NCBI RefSeq assembly: GCF_023718305.1
Contig: NZ_QEYO01000025.1
Coordinates: 1 to 48,065, forward strand
Length of the DNA: 48,065 nt
Direction of reading: 5' to 3'
Source: Gramella sp. AN32
GTDB taxonomy: Bacteria > Bacteroidota > Bacteroidia > Flavobacteriales > Flavobacteriaceae
The stretch's first letter is position 1; each line of letters begins with the position of its first letter. Below are positions 42,202 through 48,065 of this stretch, in pieces. The notes under the pieces were generated by a model. The model worked only from the letters and a program-made list of their open reading frames with translations, had not been told where the DNA came from and did not search any database. The translations under genes and the position numbers were made by a program.

Positions 42202-42257
42202 GATCTTCGATCTTCGAACTTTGCACCCTGAACTAAAAACTATGAACTCCGAACTAT
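42202..42257. repeat. Degenerate GAACTnn heptad array running into a start codon
   Basis: Eight units in register: GATCTTC, GATCTTC, GAACTTT, GCACCCT, GAACTAA, AAACTAT, GAACTCC, GAACTAT. The ATG of the small membrane protein at 42242 is formed across the sixth and seventh units, and the first codons are read from the array. Confidence 0.6.
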
Positions 42258-42421
42258 TTAATTTCGACCGGGAAACGTGGATCTATTTTATTCTCATTGC
42301 TTTGTTCCTCATTTTCTTCATCTGGAATTCCAGAAGGGCTAAAAAAATAAACCGCGAGCGAAAAAGTAAAAATTTCAGAAGAAGATATTTAGAGCGGAAA
42401 AAGGAAAACTTGCCTGATTAG
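42242..42421 (+). CDS. Small membrane protein, unknown function
   Basis: A 59-residue protein with one membrane helix (about 13-31, WIYFILIALFLIFFIW) and a very basic C-terminal tail (RRAKKINRERKSKNFRRRYLERKKE). No family is recognised. The basic tail would face the cytoplasm. The start codon lies inside a heptad repeat array, so the N-terminus (MNSELFNF) is repeat-derived. 70 bp upstream of the cobalamin adenosyltransferase. Confidence 0.6.
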   Translation: MNSELFNFDRETWIYFILIALFLIFFIWNSRRAKKINRERKSKNFRRRYLERKKENLPD

Positions 42422-42491
42422 CTATAAATATTACGTCCGGTCACTTAAACCCTTCTTCATAATTTGTAACTTGTGAGCCTAAATCTGGCTT

Positions 42492-43064
42492 ATGAAAATA
42501 TATACCAAAACCGGAGATAAGGGTAAAACTTCCCTTTTCGGCGGGACCAGAGTGCCCAAACATCATATTAGAATTGAAAGTTATGGTACTGTTGATGAAC
42601 TTAATTCGCACATTGGTTTATTAAAGGACCAACCCATAGATAATAAAACGAAAGAATTTCTTATAAAAATACAGGATAGACTTTTTACTATTGGAGCCAT
42701 TCTCGCAACCGATCCCCAAAAAGCCCAGCTAAAAAATGGAAAAGACCGCCTGAATATTCCAAAAATTTCCAGCATGGATATTCAGGATTTAGAAAAAGCC
42801 ATGGATGAGATGAATGAAATCTTACCCGAGATGACTCATTTTATATTGCCCGGCGGAAATCAAAGCGTGTCATTTTGTCACATAGCACGCTGTGTTTGTC
42901 GTAGAGCTGAGCGAATTTCAACGGCCTTATATGACATTGAAGCCTTTGATGACGAGGTTTTGATGTATCTCAACCGCTTATCAGATTATCTCTTTGTGCT
43001 GGCACGAAAGTTGTCCAAAGATTTAGCAGCTGAAGAAATAGAATGGATCCCAAAAAAATCCTGA
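42492..43064 (+). CDS. Cob(I)alamin adenosyltransferase, PduO type
   Basis: A 190-residue enzyme that adds the adenosyl group to cobalamin, making the coenzyme used by acyl-CoA mutases such as IcmF. The N-terminal signature YTKTGDKGKTSLFGG (4-18) and the helix RIESYGTVDELNSHIG are clear, and the ATP/cobalamin contact region RCVCRRAERIS is intact. Length matches active family members. Together with meaB, icmF and the BtuF-like protein it makes the B12 theme of the window. Confidence 0.95.
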   Translation: MKIYTKTGDKGKTSLFGGTRVPKHHIRIESYGTVDELNSHIGLLKDQPIDNKTKEFLIKIQDRLFTIGAILATDPQKAQLKNGKDRLNIPKISSMDIQDLEKAMDEMNEILPEMTHFILPGGNQSVSFCHIARCVCRRAERISTALYDIEAFDDEVLMYLNRLSDYLFVLARKLSKDLAAEEIEWIPKKS

Positions 43065-43161
43065 TCTCTCCAACCAGAACGAAAATTCATTGCGGATTCC
43101 GCATCAATTATTAGCTTTCGTTATGTTCTTAACAATATTGAGTAAATAATAGATTTTTTTC

Positions 43162-43191
43162 TTGGCTATTAAGGCAAAAAAATTATTTTTG
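43162..43191 (+). promoter_or_regulatory. Promoter of the DUF2795 gene
   Basis: TTG at 43162-43164, an exact 19-bp spacer and TATTTTTG at 43184-43191: a full match to the Bacteroidota consensus. The -7 box sits in the right arm of a GGCAAAAA/TTTTTGCC inverted repeat (43173-43193). The ATG is 25 bp downstream. Confidence 0.7.
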
Positions 43192-43216
43192 CCAAAATTT
43201 AAAAACCGATTAGTCA

Positions 43217-43438
43217 ATGTATTGGACTTTAGAATTAGCATCCTATTTAAGTGATGCCCCTTGGCCAGCCACGAAGGATGAATTAATAGATTATGCAATT
43301 AGAACCGGTGCTCCTTTGGAAGTAGTGGAAAATTTGCAGGCGATTGAAGATGAAGGAGATTCATATGATTCAATCGAAGAAATCTGGCCAGATTATCCAA
43401 CAGATGATGATTACCTCTGGAACGAGGATGAATATTAA
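43217..43438 (+). CDS. DUF2795 family small acidic protein
   Basis: A 73-residue acidic protein: MYWTLELASYLSDAPWPATKDELIDYAIRTGAPLEVVENLQAIEDEGDSYDSIEEIWPDYP. This is the DUF2795 pattern of a short helical domain with conserved Trp and Pro residues. Function unknown. It has its own promoter and terminator and lies just before secA. Confidence 0.88.
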   Translation: MYWTLELASYLSDAPWPATKDELIDYAIRTGAPLEVVENLQAIEDEGDSYDSIEEIWPDYPTDDDYLWNEDEY

Positions 43439-43461
43439 TAACATCGCACAATAATTAAGGA

Positions 43462-43489
43462 AAAGTCTCAGTAATGGGGCTTTTTTTTT
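43462..43489 (+). terminator. Terminator after the DUF2795 gene
   Basis: An 8-bp stem with two G:T pairs (AAAGTCTC / GGGGCTTT), a 6-nt loop and a T-run, 23 bp past the stop codon. Confidence 0.85.
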
Positions 43490-43492
43490 GTG

Positions 43493-43500
43493 TAAATTTG
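43493..43500 (+). promoter_or_regulatory. Candidate -7 box for secA
   Basis: TAAATTTG matches TAnnTTTG directly after the DUF2795 terminator, 28 bp before the secA ATG. A TTG at the -33 distance is not seen because the terminator T-run occupies it. Confidence 0.45.
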
Positions 43501-43528
43501 AACCCCCTTATTAAACAAAAAAACCAAT

Positions 43529-46500
43529 ATGAGTTTTTTAGATTCCGTATTAAAAGTATTCGTTGGCGATAAATCCAAAAAGGATGTAAAAGAAATACAG
43601 CCTATCGTGGAAAAGATAAAGGCTTTAGAATCCACTATAGAAAAGCTAAGCCTGGATGAGCTGCGCGAAAAGACTTCAGAATTTAAATTAAAAATTTCTG
43701 AAGCGACCAAAGAAGTAAAAGATAAAATCGAAGCACTTAATAAAGAGGCAGACGAAATTGACGATATCACCCGAAAGGAGGATATTTATGCTGAAATCGA
43801 TGCACTCAAAGATAAGATCTACGAATTATCTGAAGCAGTACTAAATGAAATTTTACCTGAAGCCTTTGCGGTAGTAAAAGAAACGGCTAAACGCTTTTTT
43901 CATAACGAGCAGCTTAAGGTTACCGCCTCTGCCTACGACAGGGAAATGTCTGCAGAGAAAGATTATGTAAACCTTGATGGAGATTATGCCATCTGGAACA
44001 ATTCCTGGGATGCGGCGGGTAAGCCCATCACCTGGGATATGATTCATTACGATGTTCAGCTAATTGGTGGGGTGGCCATGCACCAGGGAAAAATTGCCGA
44101 GATGCAAACCGGTGAAGGTAAAACCCTTGTAGCAACCCTTCCCATGTACCTTAATGCCCTTACGGGAAATGGCGTGCATTTGGTTACCGTGAATGATTAC
44201 CTGGCCAAAAGGGATAGCGCCTGGATGGCACCCCTTTTCCAGTTTCATGGATTGAGTGTAGATTGTATCGATTATCACCGTCCTAATTCCGCAGAAAGAA
44301 GAAAAGCTTATAATGCTGATATCACTTACGGGACCAATAACGAATTTGGTTTCGATTATCTGCGGGATAATATGTCACATGCACCTGATGATCTTGTGCA
44401 ACGCCCGCATAATTATGCGATCGTTGATGAGGTTGATTCCGTATTGGTGGATGATGCACGTACACCTTTAATTATTTCCGGACCTGTTCCTAAAGGAGAT
44501 GATCACGAATTTTTAGAATTAAAACCGGCGGTTGAAAATATTGTTGATATTCAACGTAAATATTTAGTTAAGGTACTGGCCGATGCTAAAAAACTCATCA
44601 AAGAGGGAAATTCTAAAGAAGGTGGTTTTCAATTATTACGGGTATATCGCGGACTCCCAAAAAATAAAGCGCTTATTAAATTCCTTAGTGAGGATGGTGT
44701 GAAGCAATTGCTTCAGAAAACTGAAAATCACTATATGCAGGATAATAACCGCGAAATGCCTAAGGTGGATGAGGAGTTGTATTTCACTATTGATGAAAAG
44801 ACAAACCAGATAGACCTTACCGATAAAGGGATTGAGTTACTTTCCGGGAAAGACAATCCAGACTTTTTTGTAATGCCTGAAATTGGGATGGAAATCGTCA
44901 AGATTGAAGACGAAGGCCTTTCCAAAGAAGAAGAAGCTGAGAAGAAAGAAGAACTCTTCCGTGATTACAGCGTTAAAAGTGAAAGGATTCACACAATGCG
45001 CCAGTTATTAAAATCTTATACCCTCTTCGAAAAAGACACGGAATATGTGGTGATCGAAAATAAGGTGAAGATTGTTGATGAGCAAACCGGCCGTATCATG
45101 GAAGGTAGGCGCTATAGCGATGGCTTACACCAGGCGATAGAAGCGAAGGAAAACGTGAATATTGAAGATGCCACGCAAACTTTTGCCACGGTTACCCTTC
45201 AGAATTACTTTAGAATGTACCGTAAACTTTCGGGTATGACGGGTACTGCGGTAACTGAAGCTGGCGAACTTTGGGAAATCTACAAATTGGATGTAGTTGA
45301 AATTCCAACGAATCGCCCCATTGCCAGAAATGACAAAGAAGATTTAGTATATAAAACGAAGCGCGAAAAGTACAATGCGGTAATCGATCACGTTTCCGAT
45401 CTTTCCAATGCCGGAAGACCGGTTCTTATTGGTACCACTTCCGTAGAAATTTCAGAATTATTAAGCAGAATGCTGAAATTAAGGAATGTTCCCCATAATG
45501 TACTGAACGCGAAATTGCATAAAAAAGAAGCCGATATTGTTGCAGAAGCGGGTAAATCTGGTATTGTAACCATTGCCACTAACATGGCGGGTCGTGGTAC
45601 CGATATTAAGCTGAGTAAAGAAGTTAAAGAAGCAGGCGGTCTTGCCATTGTAGGTACAGAGCGTCATGATTCCCGTAGGGTGGACCGCCAGTTAAGAGGT
45701 CGTGCAGGCCGCCAGGGGGATCCGGGGAGCTCTCAGTTCTATGTTTCGCTGGAAGACAACCTGATGCGTTTATTTGGTTCTGAACGAATCGCCAAATTAA
45801 TGGATAGAATGGGTCTGGAAGAAGGCGAAGTGATTCAGCATTCCATGATCTCCAAGTCTATTGAACGGGCTCAGAAAAAAGTGGAGGAAAATAACTTTGG
45901 GGTACGTAAACGTCTTCTGGAATATGATGATGTGATGAACGCGCAAAGAGAAGTGATCTATAAGCGTAGATATCACGCCCTATTTGGAGACAGATTGCGT
46001 GTGGATCTTGCGAATATGATCTTTGATATTTCTGAATTGATCGTGGAGACAAATCAGGCTGCAGATGATTTTAAAAATTTCGAATTTGAACTAATCAGAA
46101 ACTTTTCCATGAGTTCTCCTGTTTCTGAAGCCGACTTCAGAAGTATGAATTCACAGAAATTAGCCGGAGAAATCTATAAAGCAGCTTACAAACATTATGA
46201 CGCGAAAATGGGCCATAATGCGGAACGTGCTTTCCCGGTAATCAAACAGGTTTACGAAGACGATAATAACAATTTTGAGCGGATTGCCGTACCATTTAGC
46301 GATGGAACAAAAACCCTTCAGGTAGTTACCAATCTTGAAAAAGCTTATGCAACTGAAGGGAAGCAGCTGGTAAAGGATTTTGAGAAAAATATCACCCTCG
46401 CCATTATTGATGATGCCTGGAAAACGCATTTGAGAAAAATGGATGAATTAAAGCAAAGCGTTCAGCTGGCTGTCCACGAACAAAAAGATCCATTACTAAT

Positions 46501-46888
46501 CTACAAATTTGAGGCTTTCGAATTGTTTAAAGCGATGCTGGACAATGTGAACCGCGATGTAATCTCATTCCTTTTTAAAGGCGAGATTCCACAAACTGGC
46601 GCGCCAAGTATTCACGAGGCGAGACAAACCAGGAAGCGCGAGAACGTAGAAACCAAGAAAGAGGAAATCCCCAATATGGACGAAAGGGCTGCCCAAAGCA
46701 GGGCTGCGGGACAAACCCAGCAACGACGCCCTCAGGTAACCGAAACTATTGTTAGGGATCGCCCCAAAATTGGCCGTAATGATAAAGTGACCCTGAAAAA
46801 TGTGCTAAGTGGTGAGAATAAAAGTATGAAGTTCAAGCAGGCTATTCCGCTACTTGATAAAGGCGATTGGGTCCTTGTCGATGAATAG
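43529..46888 (+). CDS. secA: Preprotein translocase ATPase SecA
   Basis: The motor that pushes secretory proteins through SecYEG. The 1119 residues include Walker A (MQTGEGKTLVA, about 189-199), the DEVDSVLVDDARTPLII Walker B/gate segment, motif TNMAGRGTDIKLS and RQLRGRAGRQGDPGSS. The protein is longer than E. coli SecA (901): about 100 extra residues lie in the preprotein cross-linking region after ISGPVPKG (about 313-470), and the N-terminus is extended by a coiled coil. The C-terminus ends FKQAIPLLDKGDWVLVDE without the CxCx8CH zinc motif, so SecB-type docking is not expected. Terminator downstream at 46904. Confidence 0.98.
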   Translation: MSFLDSVLKVFVGDKSKKDVKEIQPIVEKIKALESTIEKLSLDELREKTSEFKLKISEATKEVKDKIEALNKEADEIDDITRKEDIYAEIDALKDKIYELSEAVLNEILPEAFAVVKETAKRFFHNEQLKVTASAYDREMSAEKDYVNLDGDYAIWNNSWDAAGKPITWDMIHYDVQLIGGVAMHQGKIAEMQTGEGKTLVATLPMYLNALTGNGVHLVTVNDYLAKRDSAWMAPLFQFHGLSVDCIDYHRPNSAERRKAYNADITYGTNNEFGFDYLRDNMSHAPDDLVQRPHNYAIVDEVDSVLVDDARTPLIISGPVPKGDDHEFLELKPAVENIVDIQRKYLVKVLADAKKLIKEGNSKEGGFQLLRVYRGLPKNKALIKFLSEDGVKQLLQKTENHYMQDNNREMPKVDEELYFTIDEKTNQIDLTDKGIELLSGKDNPDFFVMPEIGMEIVKIEDEGLSKEEEAEKKEELFRDYSVKSERIHTMRQLLKSYTLFEKDTEYVVIENKVKIVDEQTGRIMEGRRYSDGLHQAIEAKENVNIEDATQTFATVTLQNYFRMYRKLSGMTGTAVTEAGELWEIYKLDVVEIPTNRPIARNDKEDLVYKTKREKYNAVIDHVSDLSNAGRPVLIGTTSVEISELLSRMLKLRNVPHNVLNAKLHKKEADIVAEAGKSGIVTIATNMAGRGTDIKLSKEVKEAGGLAIVGTERHDSRRVDRQLRGRAGRQGDPGSSQFYVSLEDNLMRLFGSERIAKLMDRMGLEEGEVIQHSMISKSIERAQKKVEENNFGVRKRLLEYDDVMNAQREVIYKRRYHALFGDRLRVDLANMIFDISELIVETNQAADDFKNFEFELIRNFSMSSPVSEADFRSMNSQKLAGEIYKAAYKHYDAKMGHNAERAFPVIKQVYEDDNNNFERIAVPFSDGTKTLQVVTNLEKAYATEGKQLVKDFEKNITLAIIDDAWKTHLRKMDELKQSVQLAVHEQKDPLLIYKFEAFELFKAMLDNVNRDVISFLFKGEIPQTGAPSIHEARQTRKRENVETKKEEIPNMDERAAQSRAAGQTQQRRPQVTETIVRDRPKIGRNDKVTLKNVLSGENKSMKFKQAIPLLDKGDWVLVDE

Positions 46889-46903
46889 ATGTTAGATAAA
46901 ATT

Positions 46904-46938
46904 AAAAATCCCGGAAGTAATTTTCGGGATTTTTTTTC
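46904..46938 (+). terminator. Terminator after secA
   Basis: A 10-bp stem (AAAAATCCCG / CGGGATTTTT) with an 11-nt loop and a T-run, starting 15 bp past the stop codon. Confidence 0.85.
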
Positions 46939-46997
46939 ATAAAATCTTTAATTTTTTTGCTGATTTTCTGCAAGTATCATAAACCGATGAAAGCCGT

Positions 46998-47032
46998 GAT
47001 TCTGTCCCGAGTTATCGGGATATTTCAGAATC
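46998..47032. repeat. Nested palindrome in the gap after secA
   Basis: GATTCTG (46998-47004) pairs with CAGAATC (47026-47032), enclosing TCCCGA/TCGGGA (47005-47020). The rest of the 300-bp gap between the secA terminator and DUF4199 has no gene; 47061-47116 shows only a weak, degenerate repeat-like texture. Confidence 0.65.
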
Positions 47033-47188
47033 TTATAACACATTTTATTACCCCACTAAATTGAGATCCTAAAATTGAAGATTCGACAGAGTCACATAAA
47101 TTTAGGGTGACGAAATAACTAGTAGGACGAAAAAAGGATATCCATAATTTTTTCTATTTTTAAAACCTAACCAAAACCCAACCATTAA

Positions 47189-47665
47189 ATGAAAAATTAT
47201 TCCATTGAAATCAAATGGGGCGTTATTTTTACTGTGGTCACCCTGCTTTGGATGCTGCTTGAAAAAGCCTTGGGCTGGCATGATGAATTGATTGCAGAAC
47301 AGGCCATTTATACCAATTTATTTGGCCTCGTTGCCATTGCTCTATACGTTTTCGCCCTTTTAGATAAACGTAAAAACTTTTTTCACGGTGAGATGAGCTG
47401 GACACAGGGATTCATTTCCGGAGTGATTCTGAGTATTATTGTAGCCATCCTCTCTCCAATCGCTCAATATATTTCTCTTGAAATAATTTCTCCAGAGTAT
47501 TTTAATAATATTATTGATTATAGCGTTGAGGAGGGTCGTATGTCCCGTGAAAATGCCGAGGATTATTTTAATCTTACTTCTTATATTATTCAATCCTTCT
47601 TCTTCGCGATCGCCGTGGGTATTATTACTTCCGCAATCGTTGCATTGATCCTGAGAAAAAAGTAA
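47189..47665 (+). CDS. DUF4199 family membrane protein
   Basis: A 158-residue inner-membrane protein with four hydrophobic helices (about 9-24, 41-57, 73-92 and 131-153), common in Bacteroidota. The KWGVIFTVVTLLWMLLEKALGWHD start, MSWTQGFISGVILSIIVAILSPIAQY and the short loop EYFNNIIDYSVEEGRMSRENAEDYFN fit DUF4199. Function unknown. Single-gene unit in a repeat-rich stretch. Confidence 0.9.
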   Translation: MKNYSIEIKWGVIFTVVTLLWMLLEKALGWHDELIAEQAIYTNLFGLVAIALYVFALLDKRKNFFHGEMSWTQGFISGVILSIIVAILSPIAQYISLEIISPEYFNNIIDYSVEEGRMSRENAEDYFNLTSYIIQSFFFAIAVGIITSAIVALILRKK

Positions 47666-47683
47666 TTATCATTTTACCTGCCA

Positions 47684-47706
47684 GTCATTTCGACCGTAGG
47701 GAGAAA
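47684..47706. repeat. Partial copy of the GTCATTTCGAC-type repeat
   Basis: Begins GTCATTTCGACCGTAGGG and ends GAGAAA; it is the complement-related partner of the right arm of the 39203-39287 repeat (about 75 percent alike by eye). Only one arm is present here. Confidence 0.5.
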
Positions 47707-47710
47707 GATG

Positions 47711-47740
47711 GAAGTTGAAAGTTGGAAGTTGAAAGTTGGA
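47711..47740. repeat. Heptad array GAAGTTG/AAAGTTG
   Basis: Four seven-base units: GAAGTTG, AAAGTTG, GAAGTTG, AAAGTTG, i.e. a perfect tandem pair of a 14-bp unit. Just downstream, a direct repeat AATTTGAAAAT recurs 16 bp apart (47750-47780). Confidence 0.75.
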
Positions 47741-47825
47741 ATGTATATCAATTTGAAAATGTAATAATTTGAAAATTTAAAAAATACCTTTAATGAAAAT
47801 CTGAAATCCGGAACCTGGTTTCACT

Positions 47826-47906
47826 GTCACTGCGAAGGAGCATAGCGACTGAAGCAGTCTCATGATTGAAGGGAGGAAGAGATTGCTTCGCTTCGCTCGC
47901 AATGAC
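47826..47906. repeat. 81-bp imperfect inverted repeat
   Basis: Arms start GTCACTGCGAAGGAGC and end GCTCGCAATGAC; the right arm reversed reads GTCATTGCGAGCGAAGCG. A long hairpin can form with some mismatches. Resembles the common dispersed GTCATTGCGAG repeat of Bacteroidota genomes. No gene. Confidence 0.7.
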
Positions 47907-47913
47907 GTACTGG

Positions 47914-47955
47914 ATTCAAGGTTCGAAATTCCAAATTCAAAGTTTTAAGTTGAAA
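47914..47955. repeat. Degenerate heptad array near the right end
   Basis: Six in-register units: ATTCAAG, GTTCGAA, ATTCCAA, ATTCAAA, GTTTTAA, GTTGAAA. The pattern is nTTCnAA. It is followed after about 44 bp by the perfect TAACTGA array. Confidence 0.6.
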
Positions 47956-47999
47956 AGTATTCAAAAATCTTTGTAGGGTATTTTTTAAATTTTTATTTT

Positions 48000-48065
48000 C
48001 TGATAACTGATAACTGATAACTGATAACTGATAACTGATAACTGATAACTGATAACTGATAACTG
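48000..48065. repeat. Perfect heptamer tandem array (TAACTGA type) at the window end
   Basis: A 7-bp period with the same unit and strand as the array at 1-126, about 9.4 copies before the window stops. The right boundary is not visible. Confidence 0.97.

Noticed and set aside
43104..43298. Minus-strand ORF of 64 residues across the DUF2795 start
   Set aside because: It is antisense to a good promoter and a recognised gene, and has no family likeness.
1..48065. Circular plasmid suggested by matching ends
   Set aside because: The genes are core chromosomal ones and there is no replication or partition gene.
1..48065. tRNA, rRNA or other structured RNA genes
   Set aside because: Reading the gaps on both strands gave no cloverleaf or rRNA-like sequence; small unknown RNAs cannot be excluded by eye.

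Overview
This window looks like chromosomal DNA of a Flavobacteriaceae member (phylum Bacteroidota), of the Gramella/Salegentibacter/Zunongwangia type; I cannot resolve the genus. The reasons are low GC, several -7 boxes matching the Bacteroidota consensus TAnnTTTG, no clear Shine-Dalgarno sites, frequent TTG starts, and many genes typical of the group (Lacal_2735-type, DUF4197, DUF1684, DUF2911, DUF4199 and BBP2-porin proteins, a zinc-motif-free SecA of 1119 residues). Both ends of the window are the same perfect 7-bp tandem repeat (TAACTGA), so it may be a draft contig broken at repeats. No rRNA, tRNA, CRISPR array or prophage was seen.

Layout. 1-4.3 kb: repeat array, pyrF, a cobalamin-type binding protein without signal peptide, a DUF4197 lipoprotein, a small IS200-type element with bulged end hairpins, purU. 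4.4-7.9 kb: a fused B12-dependent acyl-CoA mutase (IcmF) with an apparent in-frame palindromic repeat in a linker. 8-13.7 kb: an HNH-like/HTH protein, a small helical protein, an Lrp regulator, a secreted hydrolase-like protein, an MFS exporter, DUF1684. 13.7-16.5 kb: P-II, Amt and porin, a nitrogen uptake unit. 16.7-22.9 kb: fluC/crcB, an SRPBCC-GyrI protein, an NTP pyrophosphohydrolase, ilvE, DUF4920, mnmD, a TIGR01777 epimerase, a YceI lipoprotein. 23-29.4 kb: grpE-dnaJ, a NatAB-type ABC exporter, an MscS channel, and an NtrC-like response regulator without the usual DNA-binding domain. 29.4-35.8 kb: PPK2, MATE, PAP2, MeaB, Ohr, DUF2911. 36-39.2 kb: an ECF sigma factor, a membrane anti-sigma-like protein and a secreted protein with Met/Trp 11-residue repeats, then an M23 peptidase. 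39.3-47.7 kb: a methyltransferase, a GT-C glycosyltransferase, a LolD/MacB-type ATPase, a cobalamin adenosyltransferase, DUF2795, secA, DUF4199.

Functional links. Four B12-related genes are scattered here: the binding protein, IcmF, MeaB and the PduO-type adenosyltransferase. Together they suggest cobalamin salvage feeding acyl-CoA mutases. The P-II/Amt/porin genes form an ammonium uptake unit. The sigma/anti-sigma/secreted-protein genes overlap and look like an envelope-response operon.

The least explained material is intergenic. There is a family of seven-base-periodic arrays (perfect at the window ends, degenerate elsewhere, sometimes running across stop or start codons), several dispersed palindromes, and a solo copy of the IS200-type end hairpin. 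I did not find a clear new multi-gene system such as a defence island; the repeats and the in-frame insertion are the best candidates for something undescribed.
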